DNA of 64,000 nucleotides, from assembly GCA_938045475.1 (NCBI GenBank), contig CALIML010000001.1, forward strand, positions 1-64,000, read 5' to 3'. The position numbers and the translations under genes are program-made. The DNA comes from an uncultured Sulfolobales archaeon. GTDB taxonomy: Archaea; Thermoproteota; Thermoprotei_A; Sulfolobales; Desulfurococcaceae. Shown piece by piece: positions 1 through 8,870 of the stretch; positions within the stretch are counted from its first letter, which is position 1; each line of letters starts with the position of its first letter. The notes below the pieces were generated by a model. That model was not told the DNA's origin and ran no database searches. It saw only the letters and a program-made list of their open reading frames with translations.

Positions 1-972
1 CTCCATGTCGCTTCTCTTCACTCTCCTTACTGCAAGTATTCCTTTCTTAGCTAGGAAGTGCTGCGCTACTTCATCAATACCCTTCTGGCATATAACTACG
101 CTAGCGCCAACGCTGGCAATCCTGTCAACCATGTCCTTAAGCAGCTGTGCTTCTTCATCTAAAAACTTCTTAATTGCATCAGGTGAAGTAATGTTTATTT
201 TAGCAGATATCTCTGGTTTTTCTACTTCTAGTGGTGCGTCTAGTAGCGCTATTCTCGCTTTCTCAACTCTCCTAGGCATACCTGGATGAACCACTTCCTT
301 ATCAAGGACAATGCCGTAGACAAGCTGAGTGTCTAAGATGCTTCCCCCCTTCTTCTTCTCTATCTTAACGTCATCGAGTCTAACGTTGTACCTACCGCTC
401 GGATCTTTTTCAGCTATAGCTAGTACAGCATCTATAGCTATGTTTGCGAGCTTATCCTTCACTGCTCCACTGCCTATATACTTGCTAGCTATAGCTGTAT
501 CAACAACCTTCCTAAGGATGCTCCTATCCTCTGGATTGACTTGTTCAGCTATTTCACTCAAGGCTTCAAGGGCCTTTTGCATAGCCTTGGTGTAACCTTC
601 AATAATTAAAGTTGGGTGTATGTTTTGATCGAGGAGTTCCTCGGATTTAGCTAAGAGAGTTCCAGCAAGAACAACGGCACTAGTAGTTCCATCGCCTACT
701 TCAGCGTCCTGAGCTTTTGCAACCTCCACCAACAACTTGGCTGCTGGATGCTGAACCTCCATTTCCTTAACTATGGCTGCTCCATCGTTAGTTACAGTTA
801 TGTCGCCAAAACTATCAACGAGCATTTTATCTAAGCCCCTTGGCCCAAGGCTTGACTTAAGGACTTCGGCCAGCACTCTTGCAGCCATTATATTAGCCCT
901 TAATGCATCTCTACCAGTAGTTCTCTGAGTGCCTTCCTTCAACACTAGTACAGGTATTCCATAGAGAGCCAT
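1..972 (-). CDS. Thermosome (group II chaperonin) subunit, N-terminal part; truncated by window edge
   Basis: Minus-strand translation from ATG at 972 reads [65 protein letters not shown]...; GDGTTS motif present; open to window edge so absent from ORF track. Confidence 0.95.
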   Translation of the reverse strand, partial: MALYGIPVLVLKEGTQRTTGRDALRANIMAARVLAEVLKSSLGPRGLDKMLVDSFGDITVTNDGAAIVKEMEVQHPAAKLLVEVAKAQDAEVGDGTTSAVVLAGTLLAKSEELLDQNIHPTLIIEGYTKAMQKALEALSEIAEQVNPEDRSILRKVVDTAIASKYIGSGAVKDKLANIAIDAVLAIAEKDPSGRYNVRLDDVKIEKKKGGSILDTQLVYGIVLDKEVVHPGMPRRVEKARIALLDAPLEVEKPEISAKINITSPDAIKKFLDEEAQLLKDMVDRIASVGASVVICQKGIDEVAQHFLAKKGILAVRRVKRSDME

Positions 973-1064
973 AATGTACTCCCTCCATAAAGTATTCCAA
1001 TAGTTAACATGAAGCCGGTTCTATATAAGTTTATATGTTAATCAATTACCAAGATCTTGAGAAA

Positions 1065-1436
1065 TTATATCCTTAGAAATACGTTGTGATTCCTAAGAAT
1101 ATCTCTAATCGTTCTCCTCAAGATCATTGCATCAAAATCCCTCTTCCCAAACCCGCCCATCTGCTCTAAAATGAGCTTCCCATCTAGGAATACCTTTAAA
1201 CACGGAATGGCCTTTACGTCTTCCAATAGCTCTGGGTGGTTTACTGCAGATACTCTCATAATTAATATCGATGAGTCCAGAGTTTTCTCCACTATTTTTA
1301 ATGCTTCAGTAAACTCAACGCTCTCCTTTAACTTAGGGTTGTAGTATTCAACCATAACTACTCTATAGGTTCTCAGAGCTCTCTCGACTTCATCAATGCT
1401 AGTTGCTTCGTACATTATGCTTCGCTCCTCTTGCAA
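1065..1436 (-). CDS. Thioredoxin-fold-like protein lacking the CxxC active site
   Basis: VVMVEYYNPKLKES at the active-site position, then AIPCLKVFLDGKLILEQMGG resembling the thioredoxin cis-Pro strand and C-terminal half. Confidence 0.5.
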   Translation of the reverse strand: MQEERSIMYEATSIDEVERALRTYRVVMVEYYNPKLKESVEFTEALKIVEKTLDSSILIMRVSAVNHPELLEDVKAIPCLKVFLDGKLILEQMGGFGKRDFDAMILRRTIRDILRNHNVFLRI

Positions 1437-1452
1437 AACTCTACTTTTAAGT

Positions 1453-2235
1453 CTATATTTCTTGCTCTCTAGAACTTACCTCAGAAATTATAGAGGAGAT
1501 TTCCTTTCCAACTAGGTATATTGGATAGAAAGTTTTTAGGGAACTAACGGCTTTACTCCTCGGGCTGTGCACACCGCTTTCACTAACAATGACGAGGCCT
1601 GCGTCAAGTACTTCTCTAAGCTCAGCTGTGCTTGCTGCCCTTATATAGTCCTCAAACAAGGCACTGAATGATAGTTGCTCTCTTACGTAGTTCTCCGTGA
1701 CGCTATACCCACATATAATGCAGGAGTAGTCAGGCATTATAGATCTAAAGCCGCACTTTGGGCACTGAACTAAAGTAGGCCTACCGTACTTCTCCCAAAC
1801 ATACTTTAATGCATCTATCAACTCGCTTCTACTGCTTCTAATTAACTCCCTATATATTTCGCTAATGAAGGGAATTACTGCCTCCTCCCCATAGCTTATT
1901 ATGAAGTTCAGCTGCTCTACCGTAAGCTTGTTAACGCTTTCAAGGATTTTAGCTGAAATGAGTTTATTTATATTTCTTCTATTTGATTCAATTCTCTTCA
2001 ATAGTACGTCTATAGAAGGCTTAGACGTCGTTGAGTGAACTATTAGTTCTAGAACTTCTTTAACAAGCTCTCTCCGGAAGCCCTCGTCACTCACTAAATC
2101 CCTTAATCCAAGAACTTCACTTACTTCATCGAAGTACTGTGCCAGAAGCTCTCCAATAACATCTCTATTAACCCTTCTTACAGAGCTCCTCCCCTTAGAC
2201 CTACTTTTCCTGCTCGCCTCACTATTCTTAACCAT
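1453..2235 (-). CDS. Uncharacterised protein with a zinc ribbon-like CPKCGF...CIICGY motif
   Basis: 260 aa ORF; two CxxC pairs in the middle of the protein. Confidence 0.6.
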   Translation of the reverse strand: MVKNSEASRKSRSKGRSSVRRVNRDVIGELLAQYFDEVSEVLGLRDLVSDEGFRRELVKEVLELIVHSTTSKPSIDVLLKRIESNRRNINKLISAKILESVNKLTVEQLNFIISYGEEAVIPFISEIYRELIRSSRSELIDALKYVWEKYGRPTLVQCPKCGFRSIMPDYSCIICGYSVTENYVREQLSFSALFEDYIRAASTAELREVLDAGLVIVSESGVHSPRSKAVSSLKTFYPIYLVGKEISSIISEVSSREQEI

Positions 2236-2267
2236 ACAAAGCCTTCCCTTAGCCCACTCAATGAAGA

Positions 2268-2660
2268 CTAAGTAGCTCTGTGAGCCCTCTCCCGCTTCCT
2301 GATGTACACGCTTACTAAGTAACTAATGACATTCATTAACATAGATTCATGCTTAGGGTGCTTATACTTGGCTAACAGCTCTTCATATTCTTCGGGGGAT
2401 GGCTTATGATCGAATAGTCCTCTAGCCATCTCCCTACTTATGAACTTTAAAAGTCTGCCATACTCTTCACTAAGCTCTATTTCTACAGAGTAATACCTCT
2501 CAACAACTTCTTCTATAAGCTCCCCTACATAGTCGTCAGTTATATCCATAAGTCTTTGAACTACGTTAGCTTCCCTCCTCACTTGACCACTCTCCACATC
2601 AATAGCTTTATTCACTAACACTGGTAAACATATAGAAGTATTTAAGTTAGTTGACGTCAA
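2268..2660 (-). CDS. Conserved-looking hypothetical protein (true start probably downstream of ORF-track start)
   Basis: ORF, co-oriented with neighbours; the first codons of the ORF-track version contain a TATA-like cttaaatac. Confidence 0.5.
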   Translation of the reverse strand: MTSTNLNTSICLPVLVNKAIDVESGQVRREANVVQRLMDITDDYVGELIEEVVERYYSVEIELSEEYGRLLKFISREMARGLFDHKPSPEEYEELLAKYKHPKHESMLMNVISYLVSVYIRKRERAHRAT

Positions 2661-2804
2661 ACGCTTTCCTAGCCAATGACATCTGCAGATGCCTATATCA
2701 ATGTTTCCGTTTGCATAACTGGCCTTACTACGTTATCCAGCCGCCCTGCAGAAAGAATGCAAACTCTAATGAGTGTGAGGGAATTAATGGGCTCTTAAAG
2801 GAGG

Positions 2805-2829
2805 CTCCTCTTCTCCTAGCGAAGAGGAG
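2805..2829 (-). terminator. Perfect 9-bp stem/7-nt loop hairpin just 3' of the phosphatase gene
   Basis: CTCCTCTTC-tcctagc-GAAGAGGAG at 2805-2813/2821-2829; function not established. Confidence 0.3.
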
Positions 2830-2838
2830 GTCGGTGCG

Positions 2839-3780
2839 CTAGGTGAAGAAAACGCAGTCGCCTAACTTTTTGCATTCAAATCCCTTACTCAATTTTATAT
2901 ACGAAGCTTTACGTAAGCCGTATGTTTCTTTAGCTGAAAATATAGTCAGTACTTTACCTGCGTGGTTAACCCTATATCCATCCACTACTTCATGACTTCT
3001 AATCACAGCTCTTACTCCAGCTGCCTTAATGAATTTCTCAGTAAGTTCCTCTCCAAACATTATACCCGCCCCCCTTACTGAGTCAATGTAATTTGAGATC
3101 CCTTCTATTGGATCGCTCCACAGAATGTCTTCAACGGCTAAGTCATCTACTTGAGGGAGACCTAAGCCCAGCGCCTCAAATACGTTGTCTGCGTGGATAG
3201 CAGTTCTCGGGATTCCTCCATGCAGTAACGCTAGTTCTAGTGGAGAAATAGCTATTAATGGGAGCTTTTGAAAGGATCTTAGGAATAACTCATACACCTC
3301 CCCCCACTTTAAGCCAAATGACGACCTTAGTTCATAGGGGAAGTCGTGGGGATAGGGAGTTAAATAGAGGTGGAGCTCGTGGTTCCCCCTCAGTGTTACA
3401 ACATTGCTTGGATAGTGCACCTTTAGGTAGTAAGCTAGTGTTAGAGCCAGTAGCTGCCTCCTCCCGCGGTCAATGTAATCGCCTAGAAACACCACCATTA
3501 ATTCATCGTTCTTTAAACGCTCGATAACGCTTTCCCTTGCAAACACGGCATGCAGAGTACTTACGTCGCCGTGAATATCGCCTATCACTAATAGATCTCT
3601 GCTGCCTCTCTTAACTTCCACCACTTGGTGATGTATGCGCCTTAGGCAGTCGTAGTCTCTACTGTTCGCTAATTGAAAGTCCCTAACTAATTCCTCAAGA
3701 TCCTTCTTTTCCCCAGCTATGCTATTTACTTCACTTAGTAAGTTCTCTAAGCCCACCTCTACCCACCTTTCTCCACGCAT
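2839..3780 (-). CDS. PPP-family serine/threonine protein phosphatase
   Basis: GDIHG, GDYIDRG, LRGNHE and LLHGG motifs. Confidence 0.92.
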   Translation of the reverse strand: MRGERWVEVGLENLLSEVNSIAGEKKDLEELVRDFQLANSRDYDCLRRIHHQVVEVKRGSRDLLVIGDIHGDVSTLHAVFARESVIERLKNDELMVVFLGDYIDRGRRQLLALTLAYYLKVHYPSNVVTLRGNHELHLYLTPYPHDFPYELRSSFGLKWGEVYELFLRSFQKLPLIAISPLELALLHGGIPRTAIHADNVFEALGLGLPQVDDLAVEDILWSDPIEGISNYIDSVRGAGIMFGEELTEKFIKAAGVRAVIRSHEVVDGYRVNHAGKVLTIFSAKETYGLRKASYIKLSKGFECKKLGDCVFFT

Positions 3781-5026
3781 CCCTATACTTTATTACTTCT
3801 AGGCCAAGGCTCTTGAAGGAGGCTTCGAGTACTGCAATGTTCTTAGGCAGTATCGTTAGTGAAACAACGTTTGGCTTCTCAAGCCTTAGTGAAGCCCCCC
3901 CAGTGTTTCTAGCGGTATAAGCTACCGCTTTCTCGAACTTGAAGAAGGACGTTAGCGTTGTCTTTAAAGCTAAGTTACTTGGATTAAAGAGCGTCATTCC
4001 TAAGTAATCCTCACTTATAATGTAGTCTCCTATGAGAATCGACTTTGGGAACAATATGAATAGCTCCCCAAAGTCTATTATCTTAGAGCAATTCTTAAGT
4101 AAGGCTCCTTCAGAGGATAGCGAGAGCAGCGCATTATTTAATACGTCGAGAGCCTGCCCAATTGAATACGTTATAAAGTACCTGCCTGACGAAAGAGTCA
4201 TTCGTCCTTTATATAAGTGTATCCTCTTCATGTCAATATTCACTACACCTATTGATAAAGTATTCTTTAATACTAGGAGAGCGTTAGTTAAGTAGTGTTC
4301 CTCATCTAGATCTAGATGCGTTGAAGCAATGAAGTATGGAGTTAGAGCACTGATGATAGCGTTGAGCCATCTAGTGCTGAAGCTATAGTCGCTCACTAAA
4401 TCAAAGTACATAGCTGGGTGCGTAGTGGATAGCATAATCTTAGATCCATCGCTCATGTAGATCTTTAAGCTATCGTTAATAGCTGTAACTCTCTTCACTG
4501 ACGCCTCAATATCGCTAGTGAAGTCTACGCCTACGTTATAAATGGATAGCCCATTGTTAATTAATTTCAACTTAAATCCATTTACAACGATCTCGTCTTG
4601 TGCAATCTCCCTCTCCACGCATTTAGCTACAGTCTTTGCTGAAAAAGGCCTCAGCTTAACTATTCCATAGTCGAAGGGGACGATGGCTTCAACCGGAATG
4701 GGGTTCACTAAAACATCCCCTCCCCCCTCCTTCACTAAGCCAATGTTTACCAGGAGATCGCGGATTCTCCTGAAGTCTACGTAAGGCTTCCATGCAACCC
4801 CTACGTCTTGTGCTGATACAGCATGCCATGCACACTCCTCACAGCCTAGTTTAATGACGTACCCCGCCGGATCCCTTAAGGACATTGGCAAACCGCTATA
4901 CTCAAGTCTAACTCTAGATAGTGCAGCTATTTGCGGCAAAAGCGCTATCTTCTTAGCTAACTCCTGGTCTATGGAGATCCCGGCCTCCTTTCTGGGCAGT
5001 ATATTTAAGCTAAATGCGTAGCTCAT
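3731..5026 (-). CDS. Hypothetical protein
   Basis: 431 aa ORF with no recognised motif. Confidence 0.55.
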   Translation of the reverse strand: MSYAFSLNILPRKEAGISIDQELAKKIALLPQIAALSRVRLEYSGLPMSLRDPAGYVIKLGCEECAWHAVSAQDVGVAWKPYVDFRRIRDLLVNIGLVKEGGGDVLVNPIPVEAIVPFDYGIVKLRPFSAKTVAKCVEREIAQDEIVVNGFKLKLINNGLSIYNVGVDFTSDIEASVKRVTAINDSLKIYMSDGSKIMLSTTHPAMYFDLVSDYSFSTRWLNAIISALTPYFIASTHLDLDEEHYLTNALLVLKNTLSIGVVNIDMKRIHLYKGRMTLSSGRYFITYSIGQALDVLNNALLSLSSEGALLKNCSKIIDFGELFILFPKSILIGDYIISEDYLGMTLFNPSNLALKTTLTSFFKFEKAVAYTARNTGGASLRLEKPNVVSLTILPKNIAVLEASFKSLGLEVIKYRDAWRKVGRGGLRELTK

Positions 5027-5042
5027 GCTTCAATACCGTTGC

Positions 5043-5951
5043 TTACTTTATTTGCAGAACTGGGTATAGCCTTACTCCACTAATAGCCCTCCTATTGCCT
5101 ACCTTAATTAAAGAAGCTATGAGCTTATCCACGCTACTCGTCCAAGCTTCTAACACTGCTTCTACTGGATAATGAGATGTGAAGCACGCTTTCTTTACTA
5201 TCACTTCACGGGATGCTAAGTCCTTTACTAAGTCGTTGACTGAGTAGTCTCTATTAGTTATGAGTGCTTCAATAATTGCGTTAGTTTTAGCGCGTGGAAC
5301 TATGGCTTTCGCCCTAACGCGGCTCTTAATATGAGCCCAGTAATGGTAGTACGTAGTTGAAAGCGGCATGCTCTCCCTAAGAGCTATTGTTGAAAGACTT
5401 GACGCTCCTCTAATGAGGTGCGCTACTATAGCTAGATCATATTGATCGAGCTCTGATGGCTTTTCGACTCTTAATGGGCTTGGAATAAACGTGCTCCAAC
5501 TATTGAGGAACACTATGGGCTTAACGCAGTTGGTTAATTGTATGGCTTCTACCGCCATTCCATCACCGGCCACCTCCTCAAGTGATTCAACTAAGTGCTC
5601 TCCCCTCTTAGCAATAGTTATGTATGATAGAATGGAGTATGATTCATTGCATATAGATAGGTAGCTGTCTATAAGCCGCGTCATCGGGTAGTTGTCTAGC
5701 TTTAAGTACTTGTAAGCCTTGGCTTCAGCTATCACGTATATGGGTGAAACACCTATGGCATTTAGATCTATATCAACTACCTTCCCAAAGTACTTACTTA
5801 AGTTCCTGAGCCTTCTATAAAATGAAGTGCGTGAAATCCTTAGCTCCCCGAGGATCTCCGCAATGTTCTTTAATCCCATTGAGAGCTCGTTATATGAATC
5901 AATAATTTTACAGTCTTCATCGCTCAGCTCAAGCCACTCCAATTCAGCCAC
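5043..5951 (-). CDS. Putative HTH-containing regulator
   Basis: 302 aa ORF; N-terminal LKNIAEILGELRISRTSFYRRLRNLSKYF resembles an HTH; overlaps the upstream ORF by 8 bp. Confidence 0.45.
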   Translation of the reverse strand: MAELEWLELSDEDCKIIDSYNELSMGLKNIAEILGELRISRTSFYRRLRNLSKYFGKVVDIDLNAIGVSPIYVIAEAKAYKYLKLDNYPMTRLIDSYLSICNESYSILSYITIAKRGEHLVESLEEVAGDGMAVEAIQLTNCVKPIVFLNSWSTFIPSPLRVEKPSELDQYDLAIVAHLIRGASSLSTIALRESMPLSTTYYHYWAHIKSRVRAKAIVPRAKTNAIIEALITNRDYSVNDLVKDLASREVIVKKACFTSHYPVEAVLEAWTSSVDKLIASLIKVGNRRAISGVRLYPVLQIK

Positions 5952-6294
5952 CTTTAAACTCTATGGAGCTAGCGGCGTCTCTTAAAGTTTTCACGACATT
6001 AGTTGTGTAAATAGCTCTAACTAAGCGATCTCCGCTTATTGTGGTTGAAAAACACGCGTTCTCCAACATACGGGCTACTTCATAGAGCACAGCCTTATCT
6101 CTCTTTATAGATAGGTATCCTGTAGCATTTGATTGATGGAGTTCAACCACTATCGCCGCACCGCCTCTATTAATGGAGTGCACTAGTAGATATTTTAATG
6201 CTTGAGTAAAACTTGCTTTCTTTACATCACTTCCTTTACAAGCAACATGTCGCTCAATTAGTAGCTTAGCTACAGCATCTAAGCAGTGCTTCAT
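5944..6294 (-). CDS. Hypothetical protein, likely co-transcribed with 5043..5951
   Basis: 116 aa ORF, 8-bp overlap with the downstream ORF. Confidence 0.45.
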   Translation of the reverse strand: MKHCLDAVAKLLIERHVACKGSDVKKASFTQALKYLLVHSINRGGAAIVVELHQSNATGYLSIKRDKAVLYEVARMLENACFSTTISGDRLVRAIYTTNVVKTLRDAASSIEFKGG

Positions 6295-6359
6295 GCGTAG
6301 TACCCCTTAATGAGAGTGCTCAGTCAAATGCCTTTCAATCACTGTTCAGGGTCGGGAGT

Positions 6360-6540
6360 AGTCTTCATTGCACGCGTTTCCCCGCTAACGGTAATTTCGT
6401 TAGCGGGGCTGGCCCTATCTGTGGAATCGCCTGCTTCATCCACGGGGCGTGGGCTAGCCGAGCCTAACGCCACCTGCTCCCATCTATAGATGCCTCACCG
6501 CAAAGCGGGTCATCAGTCCCAAACTCGATCTATAGACACT
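6360..6540 (-). ncRNA. Candidate structured RNA or structured leader (unidentified)
   Basis: Four consecutive stem-loops: 6380-6390/6398-6408 (perfect 11 bp), 6421-6425/6439-6443, 6446-6450+6452-6455/6461-6464+6467-6471, and ATCTATAGAT 6482-6491 with ATCTATAGA 6528-6536 enclosing CCGC-AAA-GCGG; locally GC-rich; TATA-like cttatataagtataaata on the minus strand next to it. Confidence 0.4.
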
Positions 6541-6542
6541 TC

Positions 6543-6563
6543 AAATATTTATACTTATATAAG
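6543..6563 (-). promoter_or_regulatory. TATA-box-like element upstream of the candidate RNA
   Basis: Minus strand reads ttatataagtataaatattt. Confidence 0.4.
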
Positions 6564-6651
6564 GCGCAACCTGTATCTACTTTCTTTAAGTCAGTGGCTG
6601 CAGAATATTGTCATTCAATTATAATTATCTTCTTTTAAAGAGTAGAGTAGA

Positions 6652-7392
6652 GTGGGGAGTGGAGTGAGTGAAATAGTTGTGTACTTGAAGAAGAAGGGTC
6701 TTTTTGAAAAAGTCTCCGAACTATCTAGGATAATTGAGGTTGGGGTAGATGAAGTTAGTGAAGTAGCTTTAGAACTAGGAGTCAACTCCTTGTACATACT
6801 TAACTCACCTAAGTATAGGGATAGAGTGGCTTCTATAGCTAAGGACTGGGGGGTATCGCTAAGTGAAGCTTCTAAGAGAATACTCAATAATGTGATTGCA
6901 ACTGGAGTAGGCCTCTATGGAAAGATCGATGAATTCCTAACTGAAGTGAGTGGAGCAGGCGTAGATTTAAGAATAGTTGGAGTGGAGTGGCTTAGCGACA
7001 TCAGTGAAATAGGAATAGTGGCGCTATTAGAGAAAAAGGATCGGTCTACAGCCTCCTTTAGAATAGACTTGAGGAGGGATGGCTCAATAAGGTTAGCCTG
7101 CTCAATTAATGTTGGCTCCGAACAAGAACTTGGGGAGAAGTACGTTGAAGTCAAAAGCGCTTTAGACGCTGTAATTGAAGATGTGAGTAGAAGCGAGGAG
7201 TACAACGCCATAGTGAATGAAGTTGAAGACTGTGGAGGAGTTATATCCATCGACTACTGTGAAGTAGTCGATGTATTGCAAATATATTCAGTGCTAGAAG
7301 TGCATAGCGCTAAGTGCGCTCCTAAGCTCAGCGACCTCTACGATCTCCTCATTAAAGCTAGAGGCATGGCGCTTAGAGCTGGGGCTTCATAA
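6652..7392 (+). CDS. Hypothetical protein
   Basis: 246 aa ORF in an otherwise open plus-strand stretch. Confidence 0.55.
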   Translation: MGSGVSEIVVYLKKKGLFEKVSELSRIIEVGVDEVSEVALELGVNSLYILNSPKYRDRVASIAKDWGVSLSEASKRILNNVIATGVGLYGKIDEFLTEVSGAGVDLRIVGVEWLSDISEIGIVALLEKKDRSTASFRIDLRRDGSIRLACSINVGSEQELGEKYVEVKSALDAVIEDVSRSEEYNAIVNEVEDCGGVISIDYCEVVDVLQIYSVLEVHSAKCAPKLSDLYDLLIKARGMALRAGAS

Positions 7393-7454
7393 CTGCAATT
7401 TTAAACAACTACACTTGCAAATCTATTAATACTTCTGATTAGAGAAGTAACTTA

Positions 7455-8867
7455 GTGAGCGACATGGAGTTTAAGCATGAACTCGTGGAAAAGGCCTTGG
7501 ATAAAGCGCTTAGCTTGGGAGCGTTATTTGCTGTAGTTAGATTTCATGAAAATAAATATGAGCTCATAACTATAGATAGCGGCTTCTTACGGCAATACAG
7601 CTATACGGTAGCTAAAGGAATGGGGGTAGAAGTATATGTAAGCAGTGGGAGAGGCTATGCTTACACATCTGATCTAAGCTGGGAATCAATTGATAAAACC
7701 ATTGAGCGATCAGTATCTATAGCGCGAGCAACGAGCTCTAAGAAGCTTGAGGTAGTGTTTGAGGATACAGCTAATAAGAAAATAAGTTTCAAGACTCCTG
7801 TGAAAAAGGATCCGCTATCTATTGATCCAAATGAAAAGATCAAACTATTAATGGATTTAAATAAGCTGAGCTTGAGCCATGCTGGAATAGCGTCAGGCAT
7901 AACTAACATGGGCGTTGAAGTAGATCATAGGTTAATTGCTTCCAGTAACGGGGGGTTAGCTGAAAGCAACATTACTGGAGTAGGCATAGCTCACATGGCT
8001 GTTGGAAAAGTAGGCATATCAAGCGAGAGAGTATATGACTCTGAGTCATTTATAGGAGGCTATGAGTATGTAGAAAGATATGATTTGGAGGGCTTTATAA
8101 ATGAATTGAGTAGGTTAGCTGCAGAGGCTTCTAAGGCTAAAACCCCTTCGCCAGGATCACACGTCGCAATACTTGACAATGAGGTAATAGGCCTATTCAT
8201 ACATGAAGCATTCGGGCACGCTAGTGAAGGCGACTTAGTTCGCTCAGGCTCATCAGTTCTCTCCAGGAGGCTCGGCGAAAGAGTGGGCAGTGAACAAGTG
8301 ACTATAGTTGATGAAGGGTTAGTCGATGGAGGATACCCCGTTCCATTCGATGATGAGTGCACTCCCAAGGAGAGAACTGTAGTGGTGGAGAACGGAGTTT
8401 TAAAGAAGTATTTGACGAGCAGAATGATCGCGGCTTCTTTAAGCAGTGAGCCTACAGGTAATGCTAGAGCCATGAACTTCACTTACGATCCCATAGTTAG
8501 GCAGACGAACTTCTATATGGAGCCAGGGGATTTCAGCTTAGAGGAGCTATTCGAAGATGTAGACCACGGAATATATCTACGTGGGCGGGGAGCTATGGGG
8601 GGACAGGTAGATCCATCTGTAGGAACGTTCACATTCCACGTAGGTCCCTCATACATCTTAAGGAGGGGTGAATTAAGTGAATTAGTTAGAGGAGTAATAG
8701 TTAGCGGCAACATACTCGACGTATTAAAGAACGTGGACGCAGTTGCTAAAGACTTAAAGATAAGGACTAGCGTGTTTGGAGGCTGTGGAAAGGAAAATCA
8801 ATTAGTTAGAGTAGGGGATGGAGGCCCTCACGTTAGAGTACGCAAGATAATCGTTGGAGGAGAGTAG
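7455..8867 (+). CDS. tldD: TldD family metalloprotease
   Basis: HEAFGHASEGD metal-site motif; TldD-like C-terminus with VFGGCGKENQ; GTG start. Confidence 0.92.
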   Translation: MSDMEFKHELVEKALDKALSLGALFAVVRFHENKYELITIDSGFLRQYSYTVAKGMGVEVYVSSGRGYAYTSDLSWESIDKTIERSVSIARATSSKKLEVVFEDTANKKISFKTPVKKDPLSIDPNEKIKLLMDLNKLSLSHAGIASGITNMGVEVDHRLIASSNGGLAESNITGVGIAHMAVGKVGISSERVYDSESFIGGYEYVERYDLEGFINELSRLAAEASKAKTPSPGSHVAILDNEVIGLFIHEAFGHASEGDLVRSGSSVLSRRLGERVGSEQVTIVDEGLVDGGYPVPFDDECTPKERTVVVENGVLKKYLTSRMIAASLSSEPTGNARAMNFTYDPIVRQTNFYMEPGDFSLEELFEDVDHGIYLRGRGAMGGQVDPSVGTFTFHVGPSYILRRGELSELVRGVIVSGNILDVLKNVDAVAKDLKIRTSVFGGCGKENQLVRVGDGGPHVRVRKIIVGGE

Positions 8868-8870
8868 GGA

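Noticed and set aside
5-595. Plus-strand ORFs of 94 and 88 aa at the left edge
   Set aside because: They are antisense to the clearly recognisable thermosome gene on the minus strand.
2651-2842. 63-aa plus-strand ORF
   Set aside because: Lies in an intergenic gap, shows no recognisable motif, and its end overlaps the hairpin and phosphatase stop; not supported as a gene.
6360-6540. Identification of the hairpin element as RNase P RNA or SRP RNA
   Set aside because: I could not find the conserved GAGGAAAGTCC/ACAGAAA RNase P signatures or the GNAR tetraloop with flanking SRP domain IV motif on either strand; a GGAGCAGG string is only a superficial SRP resemblance.
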